A DNA stretch of 22,107 nucleotides. It comes from JBAYVY01 sp041674345. Lineage in GTDB: Bacteria; Planctomycetota; Phycisphaerae; Phycisphaerales; Zrk34. Below the pieces are notes generated by a model. That model was not told the DNA's origin and ran no database searches. It worked only from the letters and a program-made list of their open reading frames with translations. The stretch lies in the NCBI GenBank assembly GCA_041674345.1, contig JBAYVY010000011.1, positions 1 to 22,107 on the forward strand, in the 5' to 3' direction. This document shows, piece after piece, positions 7,868 to 15,696 of the stretch. Each line of letters begins with the position of its first letter. The first letter of the stretch is position 1. Position numbers and translations under genes: made by a program.

Positions 7868-9218
7868 CCCGCTCGCCCCGCCGCATCAGTCGCCACGACA
7901 ACAACAACGCCAGTAACAGCAGCGCCCAACACTGGTGCGGCAGAATCACCGTGCGCCACATCGCTCCGCCCGTCAGCCATTGCGGCAGACGCCCCGCCTG
8001 TTGCATCACCGCCAGCGCCACCGCGCCGGGAATCAAAAACGGCACCATCACCAGCCACACCGCCGCCGTCCATCGTCGAGATGCGACAGCGGCTCTGCCG
8101 CTCAAACCCGAAACTCCCTCTCCCCGAACCATCCCCGCCATGACGGCGATCACCACCGCCAGCAGAGCGGCATCGTAGAACAGGTGATACACGGCGATCA
8201 GCGACACCGCGGCCATCAGCGCCAGCGCCAGCCGTTCGCGCACATCGCCGCTTCTCACTCCCCACGAACGCCACACGCCCAGGGCGAACAGCGCCGCCGA
8301 GAGCAGCGTGCATAACACCATCGTCGCGGTTCGGTGGTGCAGCAGTTGATACGCGGCATAGTGGAGGTTGACCATTTTGTAGGGGGCGTCGCCGTGTTCG
8401 GTGAAATCGGCGAACCCGCCGCGTTGCAGGCCGTGCAGCGCCGATTGCCAGTGCGACCACCAGGGAATGTGCGATATCATCAGCGGCCATATGCCGATGA
8501 TGAACAGCACCATCGACAGCCCCGCCGCGACGCCGGCCAATCGCCACCGCCCTCGCATCAGGTAGTACGCCACGAACAACCCGGCCAACTGCGGCTTGGT
8601 CGCCATCGCCAGGCCCAGCAGCAATCCGGCGGCGACATCGCGTTCACGCCATGCCAGCAGCAGACCGGCCATGACCAGCGCCACGACGATGATGCCCGGC
8701 TGACCCATCGTGATCGCGGTGTGAAACGGCGAGAACGCCAGCAGACCGGCGGTCAACAGCAGTTGTCCGGTCGATCCCCGACGCAGGCCGCTGATGGCGG
8801 TGGCGCAGAACAGAATCGCGCCCATCGCCAGCAGGTTGACCCCCAGCCACAACCATTGGGCGGCGGGCCAGGAGGGCAAGCTGAACGGCGAGAAGAGTAC
8901 CAGGGCGCTGGGGGGATAGAGCGAAGGCAGATCGACCATGCCGGGCGTGTAGTCGGCCGGCACGCCGCTGGCCATCCACACACGCTGCACGGCGGGCAGA
9001 TCGTAGGGATCGGCTCCCTGACCCCAGGCGCGGGCGGCGCTGTAGATTTCCATGTAGTCCCCCATGCCGGATGAAGCGCGCCATGGGCCGCGATACAGAA
9101 AATAGATCGCGGCCAGAACCAGAATCCCCATCACCCACATCGCGGGCAGGCCGGGGCGCGATGAATCGGATGAATGGAGCGCTTCGCTGCGCATCGTCGG
9201 ATATTCCTTCGCCGGCAT
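7857..9218 (-). CDS. GT87/DUF2029-type polyprenyl-phosphate-dependent membrane glycosyltransferase
   Basis: 453-aa polytopic membrane protein with about ten hydrophobic helices and short polar loops. Features of the GT87 (DUF2029) family are the first helix followed by an extracytoplasmic acidic loop (GDYMEIYSAARAW), ADPYDLPAVQ, then DLPSLYPPSALVLFSPF and MATKPQLAGLFVAYYL. These enzymes add mannose or related sugars outside the membrane from a polyprenyl-phosphate donor. The ATG at 9218 overlaps the stop of the GT2 gene upstream (TGATG), so it is the last gene of the coupled operon. An in-frame ATG at 9194 has AAGGA ten bases before it and may be the true start (445 aa). The sugar specificity is unknown. 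Confidence 0.85.
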   Translation of the reverse strand: MPAKEYPTMRSEALHSSDSSRPGLPAMWVMGILVLAAIYFLYRGPWRASSGMGDYMEIYSAARAWGQGADPYDLPAVQRVWMASGVPADYTPGMVDLPSLYPPSALVLFSPFSLPSWPAAQWLWLGVNLLAMGAILFCATAISGLRRGSTGQLLLTAGLLAFSPFHTAITMGQPGIIVVALVMAGLLLAWRERDVAAGLLLGLAMATKPQLAGLFVAYYLMRGRWRLAGVAAGLSMVLFIIGIWPLMISHIPWWSHWQSALHGLQRGGFADFTEHGDAPYKMVNLHYAAYQLLHHRTATMVLCTLLSAALFALGVWRSWGVRSGDVRERLALALMAAVSLIAVYHLFYDAALLAVVIAVMAGMVRGEGVSGLSGRAAVASRRWTAAVWLVMVPFLIPGAVALAVMQQAGRLPQWLTGGAMWRTVILPHQCWALLLLALLLSWRLMRRGERVTR

Positions 9219-10051
9219 CAGATCGGCAAGCCCCGCTCGCGCCTGCGGATTTCCCACACTTTGACGGTGATGAGATATTCGTAAAACGACACCAGCAGAC
9301 AGTAGGTCAGCCCCGCGCGACCGTCGAGAAAACCGAGTCTGAAAAGATACATGTAAACAAACCGCAACACGCTCCGGCACGGCAGCCGAAACGACAATTG
9401 CTTCAAAGCCCGGCGGTGTATGACGCCATCGGAAAAGGGGAGCAATCCCTTCCAGTTCATATGCCCGCCCCGCAGGTCGGCCAGCGTTTCCTGCGCTTCG
9501 TCCCACGAATAGCGATTGTGTTTTTCGACCCAGGCGTTGATGCCCTTGTTGAAGCTGTAATGCAGCAGATAGGATCGCAGGCGGCCGACCTGTCCGCTGC
9601 AAAGATATTCGGGGTTGATGCGCCGGCGGAATGTGATGGTTCCCGGCTTGAAAAACCGCATAATCATCGTGGAGGTCATGCCCCCGTGACGCAGCCAACG
9701 CCCCATGAACATGTTCTTCCGGCGAACCAGGTACCCGACGCAATCGGTGTTCGGATCGGCCGCGATCTTTCGCATCTCATCGCTGAGTTCGGGCGTGGCG
9801 AATTCATCGGCGTCGGGGTTGTAAACCCAGGGATGCTTGAAGGGGATCTGTTGAAGTGAAAAGGTGCGATGATCGCGTTCGTTGTCGAACGGGCGGACCA
9901 CGACGCGGGCGCCCATTTCGCGGGCGATTTCGACCGTGCGATCCGTCGAGCCGGAATCGAGCACCACGATATCATCGCTCCATGAGACGGATTCGATGCA
10001 CCGCCGGAGGTTCGTTTCTTCGTTCAGAGTCAGAATCAAAACGGAAATCAT
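9218..10051 (-). CDS. Glycosyltransferase family 2 (LPS core/exopolysaccharide type)
   Basis: 277-aa GT2 enzyme with the N-terminal motif ISVLILTLNEETNLRRCIES, the nucleotide-binding loop LDSGSTDRTVEIA and DxD motif D80-A-D82-E. The C-terminal region (EKHNRYSWDEAQETL, FVYMYLFRLGFLDGRAGL) parallels the plus-strand GT2 at 6956, so the two are paralogues with presumably different sugar linkages. The ATG overlaps the stop of the acyltransferase gene upstream (ATGA), and its own stop overlaps the start of the GT87 gene. It is therefore the fourth gene of the operon reading leftwards from 12367. Confidence 0.93.
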   Translation of the reverse strand: MISVLILTLNEETNLRRCIESVSWSDDIVVLDSGSTDRTVEIAREMGARVVVRPFDNERDHRTFSLQQIPFKHPWVYNPDADEFATPELSDEMRKIAADPNTDCVGYLVRRKNMFMGRWLRHGGMTSTMIMRFFKPGTITFRRRINPEYLCSGQVGRLRSYLLHYSFNKGINAWVEKHNRYSWDEAQETLADLRGGHMNWKGLLPFSDGVIHRRALKQLSFRLPCRSVLRFVYMYLFRLGFLDGRAGLTYCLLVSFYEYLITVKVWEIRRRERGLPI

Positions 10052-10617
10052 GATGTCGGTTCCCTCAGCGTCCGATTCTTAATGAAACGGGCGGGGTTCC
10101 CCCCCACCACCGTCCAGGGGTGGATATCCGTGAACACCGCCGCCCGCGCTCCCACCACCGCCCCCCGGCCTATTAGAACGCCTGGAGCGACAAATGCTTC
10201 CGCACACAGCCACACATCATCCTCCACCACGATCGTTTTGCCAATCACGGGCATGGTCGTCATGGTATAGTCATGCGAAGTGCTGCACAAAAACACGCCC
10301 TGGCTGATCGTGCAGCGATCGCCGATGTTCAGCCCGTGATGGTTGTATAGAAGAACATTCCGGTCGATAAACGTGGCTTCTCCCACGCGCAGTTTCCACG
10401 GCACCTCAATGCGGACAGAGGGGTGTACCCACGAGGTCCGACCCATCTTCGCGCCGAACATCCGCAACAACCCTTTTCGCCACGCACCCAGCGAACGCGG
10501 CGTCGGACGAAAAAGCAACAGCCACACCCCACCCCAGATCACGCGTCCTACTTTCGTTCTGAAACTGTATGGGTTGGGACAATCCAGCGGACGCGATTGC
10601 ATCGGGCCGCTCGTCAT
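10048..10617 (-). CDS. WcaF-type left-handed beta-helix acyltransferase
   Basis: 189-aa hexapeptide-repeat acyltransferase of the WcaF group. VIWGGVWLLLFRPTPRSLGAWRK and LLRMFGAKMG form the characteristic N-terminal helix pair. Beta-helix coils follow (VHPSVRIEVPWKLRVG, NIGDRCTISQGVFL, IVVEDDVWLCAEAFVAPGV), then GGNPARFIKNR. The HD motif is present in the form STSHDYTM, diverging after HD from the HDWSDP/HDFSDP of its two paralogues, which may mark a different acceptor. It starts inside the stop of the preceding acyltransferase gene (ATGA), so two related acyltransferases are made side by side from the same message. Expected to decorate the polysaccharide made by this cluster. Confidence 0.88.
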   Translation of the reverse strand: MTSGPMQSRPLDCPNPYSFRTKVGRVIWGGVWLLLFRPTPRSLGAWRKGLLRMFGAKMGRTSWVHPSVRIEVPWKLRVGEATFIDRNVLLYNHHGLNIGDRCTISQGVFLCSTSHDYTMTTMPVIGKTIVVEDDVWLCAEAFVAPGVLIGRGAVVGARAAVFTDIHPWTVVGGNPARFIKNRTLREPTS

Positions 10618-11219
10618 ATGGCCTCCTCACCGCTGGTCTGCGAATCATTGATCTGACGTTTGCGAATCGGTTTGGCCGGATTGCCCGCGCAAATCATCCC
10701 CTCCGGCGTGTCCCGCGTGACCACCGCCCCCGCCCCCACCACGCATCGCGCGCCGATATGCACGCCCGGCAACACCAGCGCCCGAACCCCGATGAACGCC
10801 TCCTCTCCAATTTCGATCGTCCCCACCACCAGCGGTAATTTCGGGTCCGAAAAATCATGCGTCCCCGCGCACAGATACACCTGCTGCGCCACCGTGCATC
10901 GCGCCCGCAGCGTCACGTGCCCCAGGTTGTAAACCTCCGAGCCGGGCCCCAGACACACGTGATCCTCCAGCGTCAGATGCCACGGCATGTAAACGATCGC
11001 CGACGGCGAAACGAACGGCCGACCCGTGATCTTCGCCCCGAACAACCGCAGTAAAAAGTTCCGCCACCCTTTGAACGGCTTGAGCGTCGGACGAAACAGC
11101 AGCAGCCACGTCATCCGCCACAGCAGCAGTTTGACACGCGACCATTTCGACCAGGGCGACGAATATCGCGTCTGCTGCTCCTTGGTCTGCATGCGGGTGG
11201 TTGAAGGTTCGTTGTTCAT
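10614..11219 (-). CDS. WcaF-type left-handed beta-helix acyltransferase
   Basis: 201-aa hexapeptide-repeat acetyltransferase of the WcaF group. It has a polar 30-residue N-terminus, then LLLWRMTWLLLFRPTLKPF and FLLRLFGAKITG. Beta-helix coils (VSPSAIVYMPWHLTLE, GHVTLRARCTVAQQVYL) carry the conserved GTHDFSDP motif, and the C-terminal coil has TIEIGEEAFIGVRALVLPGV and AGNPAKPIRKR. It shares the N-terminal LFRPT word with the next gene, supporting a tandem duplication. The start ATG lies in the stop of the GT4 gene (ATGA). It should acetylate a sugar of the surface glycan; the substrate is not predictable from sequence. Confidence 0.9.
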   Translation of the reverse strand: MNNEPSTTRMQTKEQQTRYSSPWSKWSRVKLLLWRMTWLLLFRPTLKPFKGWRNFLLRLFGAKITGRPFVSPSAIVYMPWHLTLEDHVCLGPGSEVYNLGHVTLRARCTVAQQVYLCAGTHDFSDPKLPLVVGTIEIGEEAFIGVRALVLPGVHIGARCVVGAGAVVTRDTPEGMICAGNPAKPIRKRQINDSQTSGEEAI

Positions 11220-12367
11220 GATTCAGTCGATCCGTCTTGGCCGCGACCGAGAAGCTTTGCGAACTCCGCCAGATACATTTCAGCGATGGCCGGATAACCG
11301 AATAATCGGCCGGTTTCGGCGGCCGCCTTCGATATTTGCCGCCGTAGATCGCTGCTTTCTATCAGACGCTCCAACGCTTGGGCCAGTTCGTCCTCCGGGG
11401 CGATGGCGCGATGATTGAAAACGATGGCGTTTTCACCATCGCGGACGAACTGGTGGAAACATTCCAGCCCGGAGACCACGGTGGGCAGCCCCAGCGCCAT
11501 GGCTTCCAGCGGCGCCACGCCGAAACTCTCGCCCCGGTCGGCGATGGAGGGATAGCAGTAAATGTCCGCCTCGCGCATGGCCTGCGCCAGTTGTGACTGG
11601 TTGCCGATCGGCGGGACGAACTCCAGCGGCATCGAACCGGCCAGCGCCTCCAGCCGTTTTCGATAGACCGGCCCGCCGCCGCCCCGGTCGATGTCGATCA
11701 TGCCGATGATTCGCAGCGCCATATGAGGGTATCGTTCGTGCAACCGCGCCGCCGCCTTGACCAGCAGGTGGACGCCTTTTTCCTCGGTGACACGCCCGGT
11801 GTAAAGAATGCGGATTTTCCCGTCCGTGCCGCCGATGGGCGCGTCACATTTGAAGACATCCGTATTGATCGGATTGGGGATGGTGCGCGCGATGGGCCGG
11901 CACGAGGGACACTGGGCGATGATCGCATCCGTGACCGCCTGCGAGGGAGCCGCGTACAAATCAACGCCCCGGTAAATCCGCATCTGTTTTTTGGGATACC
12001 GCGCCACATTCACAACCAACCGGCCGAGCCGCCGCCTGAGCATCGCCCCCGCCACGGGCAACCAAAATGCGTTGGTGATCGTGATGTCCGCCCGCGGCAA
12101 TCGACGCGCCACCCCCACGCAATACGCCATGTCCTTCAACAACGACCAGCCGATCCAACGCGATTGGCGAAATCCGCCCCGCCGGATGATGCGAATCCCG
12201 TTCACCACCGACTCGGCGGGCAGGTCGCCGTAGGACCGGCTCAGGCATATGACCGTGTGCCCCTGGGCGGCCCATACCTTGGCCACCCCAAGCCAGCGGT
12301 ACTCGATCGCGCCGCACGGTGCCGGAGGCACGGAGAAAAACGGACCGGTGACAATGGTTATACGCAC
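11216..12367 (-). CDS. Glycosyltransferase family 4 (GT-B fold)
   Basis: 383-aa retaining glycosyltransferase, first gene of the five-gene minus-strand operon. The N-terminal Rossmann half begins RITIVTGPFFSVPPAPCGAIEYRW, a glycine/proline loop typical of GT4 enzymes acting on nucleotide sugars. The C-terminal half has KIRILYTGRVTEEKGVHLLV and the donor-binding E-x7-E motif, E280 and E288 in ESFGVAPLE, followed by AMALGLPTVVSG. GTG at 12367 was chosen because GGAG lies six bases before it; a GTG at 12379 would add four residues. It shares a 237-base divergent spacer with the FkbM gene. Cytoplasmic or membrane-associated; probably adds an early sugar to a lipid carrier. Confidence 0.92.
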   Translation of the reverse strand: MRITIVTGPFFSVPPAPCGAIEYRWLGVAKVWAAQGHTVICLSRSYGDLPAESVVNGIRIIRRGGFRQSRWIGWSLLKDMAYCVGVARRLPRADITITNAFWLPVAGAMLRRRLGRLVVNVARYPKKQMRIYRGVDLYAAPSQAVTDAIIAQCPSCRPIARTIPNPINTDVFKCDAPIGGTDGKIRILYTGRVTEEKGVHLLVKAAARLHERYPHMALRIIGMIDIDRGGGGPVYRKRLEALAGSMPLEFVPPIGNQSQLAQAMREADIYCYPSIADRGESFGVAPLEAMALGLPTVVSGLECFHQFVRDGENAIVFNHRAIAPEDELAQALERLIESSDLRRQISKAAAETGRLFGYPAIAEMYLAEFAKLLGRGQDGSTES

Positions 12368-12604
12368 GGTTTGCTCCACTCGCTGCCATTGCCTATCATC
12401 ACCATTTTCAGCAAATGGTCCAGCGGCTATTGTTCAATGTTCTTCAGAATAGAATACATGACAGCATCCATTTTTGCTCGACCCTCATGAGGAAACATCT
12501 GCGCGTCGATTTTTTCCCCACTCGTCGATGACGCGATTTCTTGTCTTTTCTTCCTCCGATTGTAATAGAGGATATTTTTTTACCGAAACATATGAGGAAC
12601 TTCC

Positions 12605-13348
12605 ATGACGATATTTAATCGGACGATCGCGGCCGTTCAGCGATTTCTGAAAAAACGGAATTTTGTGATTAGTCGTTTGCCGATTCCGCCGCGTCAACCT
12701 TTAAATATCATACCTCTTCTCGTGGAGCGGATTGAGGTGAACGAGGACGATTTTTGTGTGGTGCAAATAGGCGCAAACGATGGTTGCCACTCCGATCCGA
12801 TCTATCCCCTGTTGCGAACTCATCGTTGGCGGGCCATCCTGGTGGAACCCCAACCGGATATGTTTGAGCGATTGTGCCGTCTTCATGCAGATCGGCCCAA
12901 CACCCATCTTGAGAATTGCGCCATCGCATCCACGGATGGCTCCATGACTTTGTATCGTTTCAAGGCCGACCCGCGGGTGCCGCCGCATCTTCACGGCATG
13001 GCGAGCTTTGATCGGCAAATGCTGATGCGGCAAGTCAAACACCACCCCGGAATTCAACAATTTATCGTTCCGATCAACGTACCGACACAAACCGTTTTCA
13101 CCCTCCTGACAAAACATCACATTGACAATATTCATCTGTTGCAGGTTGACGTGGAGGGATTTGACTTCCAGATATTGCGCATGACCTTTGAATCGGGTGT
13201 CTTTCCCTGCATCATCCAATTTGAAAGTTGGCACCTTCAACCAGCCGAAAAGGAAGATTGCGCGGAACTGCTCACCCGGCACAATTATCATTTCGTCACC
13301 GTCGGGCGGGACACCGTCGCTGCGTTGAAATCCGTATTACCTCAATAG
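12605..13348 (+). CDS. FkbM family methyltransferase
   Basis: 247-aa SAM-dependent methyltransferase of the FkbM family, which O-methylates sugars or other small acceptors. The SAM-binding motif is VVQIGANDG (residues 52-60), followed by ILVEPQPDMF at the second strand and the family signature LLQVDVEGFDFQILR. A good GAGGA ribosome site lies six bases before ATG 12605. The gene and the spacer upstream are visibly AT-richer than their surroundings (20 of 60 bases are G/C in 12541-12600 and 27 of 60 in 12601-12660), suggesting recent acquisition. It lies in a glycan cluster, so a sugar O-methyl decoration is the likely role. Start and stop are clear. Confidence 0.93.
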   Translation: MTIFNRTIAAVQRFLKKRNFVISRLPIPPRQPLNIIPLLVERIEVNEDDFCVVQIGANDGCHSDPIYPLLRTHRWRAILVEPQPDMFERLCRLHADRPNTHLENCAIASTDGSMTLYRFKADPRVPPHLHGMASFDRQMLMRQVKHHPGIQQFIVPINVPTQTVFTLLTKHHIDNIHLLQVDVEGFDFQILRMTFESGVFPCIIQFESWHLQPAEKEDCAELLTRHNYHFVTVGRDTVAALKSVLPQ

Positions 13349-13377
13349 CCGCCGGTTCGGCATATCGGAGAATCGTC

Positions 13378-14283
13378 TTGTTTCGACACCGTTTGCCGGC
13401 GCTGCTTGGTCTGTGCATCCTGCTCCTGCTGGGGCTGCGGTTGAGCTATGAGATCGCTTTCGACAGGTTTCATGTCCACCGCCGGGCCGTGACGCCCTGG
13501 ACTGAAATCTATCAGGGCGTCAGCTATCTCAGCAAGCGGTTGCCGGATGATCCCGAAGGTCGCGGCATGATGCACCTGATCCGCGTCGATCTGAACGTGC
13601 CTGGCACCGGGGTCTATGTTCGTCCCTATTTCCAGACGGAGGCCGATCCCCAGGCCGGTTTTTACCATCTGGAATATCCCTGGCAGTTCGCGAAGCGGGA
13701 ACATCTGGCGGTGACGGTCAACGGCACCTATTTCTCGCCGCTTCAGCCGGCGTTTGCGTTGCCCGGCCCCTTGCGAAAGCTGTGTTTTTACGGAGGCCTG
13801 GCCAGCCAGTCCGGCCCCCTGGTGATCGATCATCATGTGGTCGGTGACAAGGGGCACGGCGTGTTCATCTGGCTGGACGATGATCTGACGCCCCATATGC
13901 GGAATCACAGTTGGCGGCAAAATCTCAAAGACCTGGAAATCGGCAGGTTCGCCTTCACCAACTGGTATCCCATGGTGCAGGACGGGCAACTCGGCACCGG
14001 GGCCGTGCCGGTTAAAATCAGTCAGCTTCACGCCCGCACCGCGCTGGGCATTGATACCGACAAGCGGCTGCTCTACCTGGCCGGTTTTGAACGCGCGTCC
14101 TATCTGATGGTCGCCCGACAGTTGATGCTGGAAGGCGTGCGCGACGCCATCACTTTTGACGGCGGCGGCTCGTCCTGTCTGACCATCGGCGAGGAGGCGC
14201 GCCACATTCAGCCGGGTACCGTTCTCGGCGGTTTGCGCCCCGTGGGAACGATGGTGGGAATCCGCGCCAACCCGTTGCCGTGA
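13378..14283 (+). CDS. Phosphodiester glycosidase (NAGPA) domain protein, membrane-anchored
   Basis: 301-aa protein with an N-terminal signal anchor (ALLGLCILLLLGLRLSYEIAF) and a NAGPA (phosphodiester glycosidase) domain. Family motifs are VTVNGTYFSP, FTNWYPMVQDGQ, HARTALGID (H218, R220) and the hallmark FDGGGSSCLTI (D261-S266). Known members hydrolyse phosphodiester-linked GlcNAc or act on cell-surface glycans. The start is TTG 13378, with GGAG seven bases before it. An upstream start at 13228 would overlap the FkbM gene by 120 bases and encode an unnatural basic N-terminus. It follows the FkbM stop by 29 bases, so the two are probably co-transcribed, placing this exported enzyme with assembly or trimming of the glycan. 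The exact substrate is unknown. Confidence 0.87.
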   Translation: MFRHRLPALLGLCILLLLGLRLSYEIAFDRFHVHRRAVTPWTEIYQGVSYLSKRLPDDPEGRGMMHLIRVDLNVPGTGVYVRPYFQTEADPQAGFYHLEYPWQFAKREHLAVTVNGTYFSPLQPAFALPGPLRKLCFYGGLASQSGPLVIDHHVVGDKGHGVFIWLDDDLTPHMRNHSWRQNLKDLEIGRFAFTNWYPMVQDGQLGTGAVPVKISQLHARTALGIDTDKRLLYLAGFERASYLMVARQLMLEGVRDAITFDGGGSSCLTIGEEARHIQPGTVLGGLRPVGTMVGIRANPLP

Positions 14284-14299
14284 AACCCGGGGGAAAGTC

Positions 14300-14407
14300 G
14301 GAAGTGGGAAGTGGGGGAAAGTGGGAAGTCGGAAGTCGGAAGTAAGGCAACGTCACAACATCGTGGGTAGTTCACTTCCCACTTCCGCCTTCCGACTTCC
14401 TACTTTC
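14300..14407. repeat. Inverted-repeat element with heptamer-word arms (GGAAGTC/G), possible bidirectional terminator
   Basis: The left arm has GGAAGTG at 14300 and 14307, then GGAAGTC at 14324 and 14331 and GGAAGTA at 14338. The right arm has CACTTCC at 14373 and 14380, GCCTTCC, GACTTCC and TACTTTC up to 14407. A perfect 14-bp pair joins 14300-14313 with 14373-14386. It fills the space between two convergent genes, where a hairpin could end transcription from both sides. Confidence 0.75.
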
Positions 14408-14421
14408 TTTCGCCTTCCGCC

Positions 14422-15693
14422 TCACTCCGTATCGCCGTCGGGGGCAACGTCGTCGTCGTCATCGTCCGAACTCTGATTGTTCTTATCCACGCCCAGCAGG
14501 ATGTGCAACCGGCGAATCGTCAGGCCGTCCGCGCCGAGTTTGCCCTCGGCTTTCCACTTCCACAGCGCCGTCACGATCGGGCCGTCCACGTTGTCGTAAC
14601 CCGATGATCGCAGCTTCTCCACGTTGTCCACGATGCCCTTGTCGCTGAAATGCACACGGAAGATCGGATCGTGCGGGATCGCGGTCAGCACCGCGACGAC
14701 CGAGTAGCGCGCCCGAATCGTCTTGATCGAAACGCCCTGAATGCTGACCACCGCGCCGGGATGAATCTCCGCCGAGGCGATCTCGCTCACCGGCTCGCTC
14801 TCAAAGTCGCCTTTCGCCGCGACCGTCGGGTTGGGTTTGTCCGTCCGCTTCGGTATCGCCGCCGGTTGTTGTTGCGTCGCCTGGGAAGGTTGTTGCGGTT
14901 GCGTCGGGTTCCGCGCGTCCGTCGTCGTCGCCGTCTGTTGCTGCGCCGGCGGCACGGGCTTGGGCGTCTGCTCCGTCTTGTCCGAATCCGCCTCGCCCTT
15001 GTCAAACGTCTTGTCGATCTTGCCCGGCTCGGTCGTCGGATGGCTCGACGACCGATCCTGTCCGGGTAATGTCGGCCGATCACTGTCCAACGCCAGTATG
15101 TCCAGCGATTGCGGCGACAACCGCCCCGGTTTCACCTCCGGCTTCTGCGAATCGGTCGGCTTCTCATTTTGCGGCTGCGTCACTTCGACCGGCTTGGCCG
15201 CGGCCAACATCGGCGGGGTCATCGGCTGGTCCGGACTGGGTCGTACCGCCTGCGCCGGCGGGGTCGGCGCGGGGCGAATCGGGTCGGTCGTGTTCGGTCG
15301 CGCCACCGCCGGCGGCGTCGGATCGACCGGCGTGCGCTGCGCCGCGCGGTCCGGGTCCACGTCCTTCTGTATCGCCGGTTGCTCCACCCGCGATTGACGC
15401 GCCAGCAATTTCTCCGCATCGTCCCACGTCACCAGCCGCATCACCGATGCCGTCGATGGGTCCAATTGACCGACCCTCATCCGGTCGCGCTTCGCCCGCT
15501 GTCGCCTGGCCTGTTCCTCGTCCTTCGGTTCCTGTTCGTCCGGCGACTTGCTCTTGTCGATTTTCAATCGCAGCGCATCGCCCGACGACGAGCCGATCAT
15601 CCATCCGCGCATCGGCCGCGCCGCCGTCAGGTGAACCAACACCGCCAGCACCAGCGCGATCAGCAAAGGCCAGTTGTTCTGACGTTCGGACAT
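14422..15693 (-). CDS. TonB-like energy-transducer protein with long proline-rich linker
   Basis: 423-aa protein built like TonB. It has a single N-terminal transmembrane helix (WPLLIALVLAVLVHLTA) and a long periplasmic linker (about residues 60-300) rich in Pro, Gln, Thr and charged residues (PTPPAQAVRPSPDQPM, QQPSQATQQQPAAIP). The C-terminal domain resembles TonB folds (FRVHFSDKGIVDNVEKLRSSG, IVTALWKWKAEGKLG) and ends in an acidic tail with seven Asp in a row. The usual TonB YP motif is not seen. It starts three bases after the ExbD stop, so ExbD and this protein are co-translated and likely form one proton-driven inner-membrane complex. What it energises is unknown. The acidic C-terminal tail is unusual for TonB. 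Confidence 0.75.
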   Translation of the reverse strand: MSERQNNWPLLIALVLAVLVHLTAARPMRGWMIGSSSGDALRLKIDKSKSPDEQEPKDEEQARRQRAKRDRMRVGQLDPSTASVMRLVTWDDAEKLLARQSRVEQPAIQKDVDPDRAAQRTPVDPTPPAVARPNTTDPIRPAPTPPAQAVRPSPDQPMTPPMLAAAKPVEVTQPQNEKPTDSQKPEVKPGRLSPQSLDILALDSDRPTLPGQDRSSSHPTTEPGKIDKTFDKGEADSDKTEQTPKPVPPAQQQTATTTDARNPTQPQQPSQATQQQPAAIPKRTDKPNPTVAAKGDFESEPVSEIASAEIHPGAVVSIQGVSIKTIRARYSVVAVLTAIPHDPIFRVHFSDKGIVDNVEKLRSSGYDNVDGPIVTALWKWKAEGKLGADGLTIRRLHILLGVDKNNQSSDDDDDDVAPDGDTE

Positions 15694-15696
15694 AAC

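Noticed and set aside
8334..9074. Plus-strand open frame inside the GT87 gene
   Set aside because: Gln/Arg/Gly-rich antisense of hydrophobic helices.
13228..13377. N-terminal extension of the NAGPA protein
   Set aside because: Overlaps the FkbM gene by 120 bases with a basic unnatural sequence; TTG 13378 has a good ribosome site.
14300..14407. CRISPR-like array
   Set aside because: Units are 7 bp with no spacers and arms are inverted, which does not fit CRISPR repeats; no cas genes are present.
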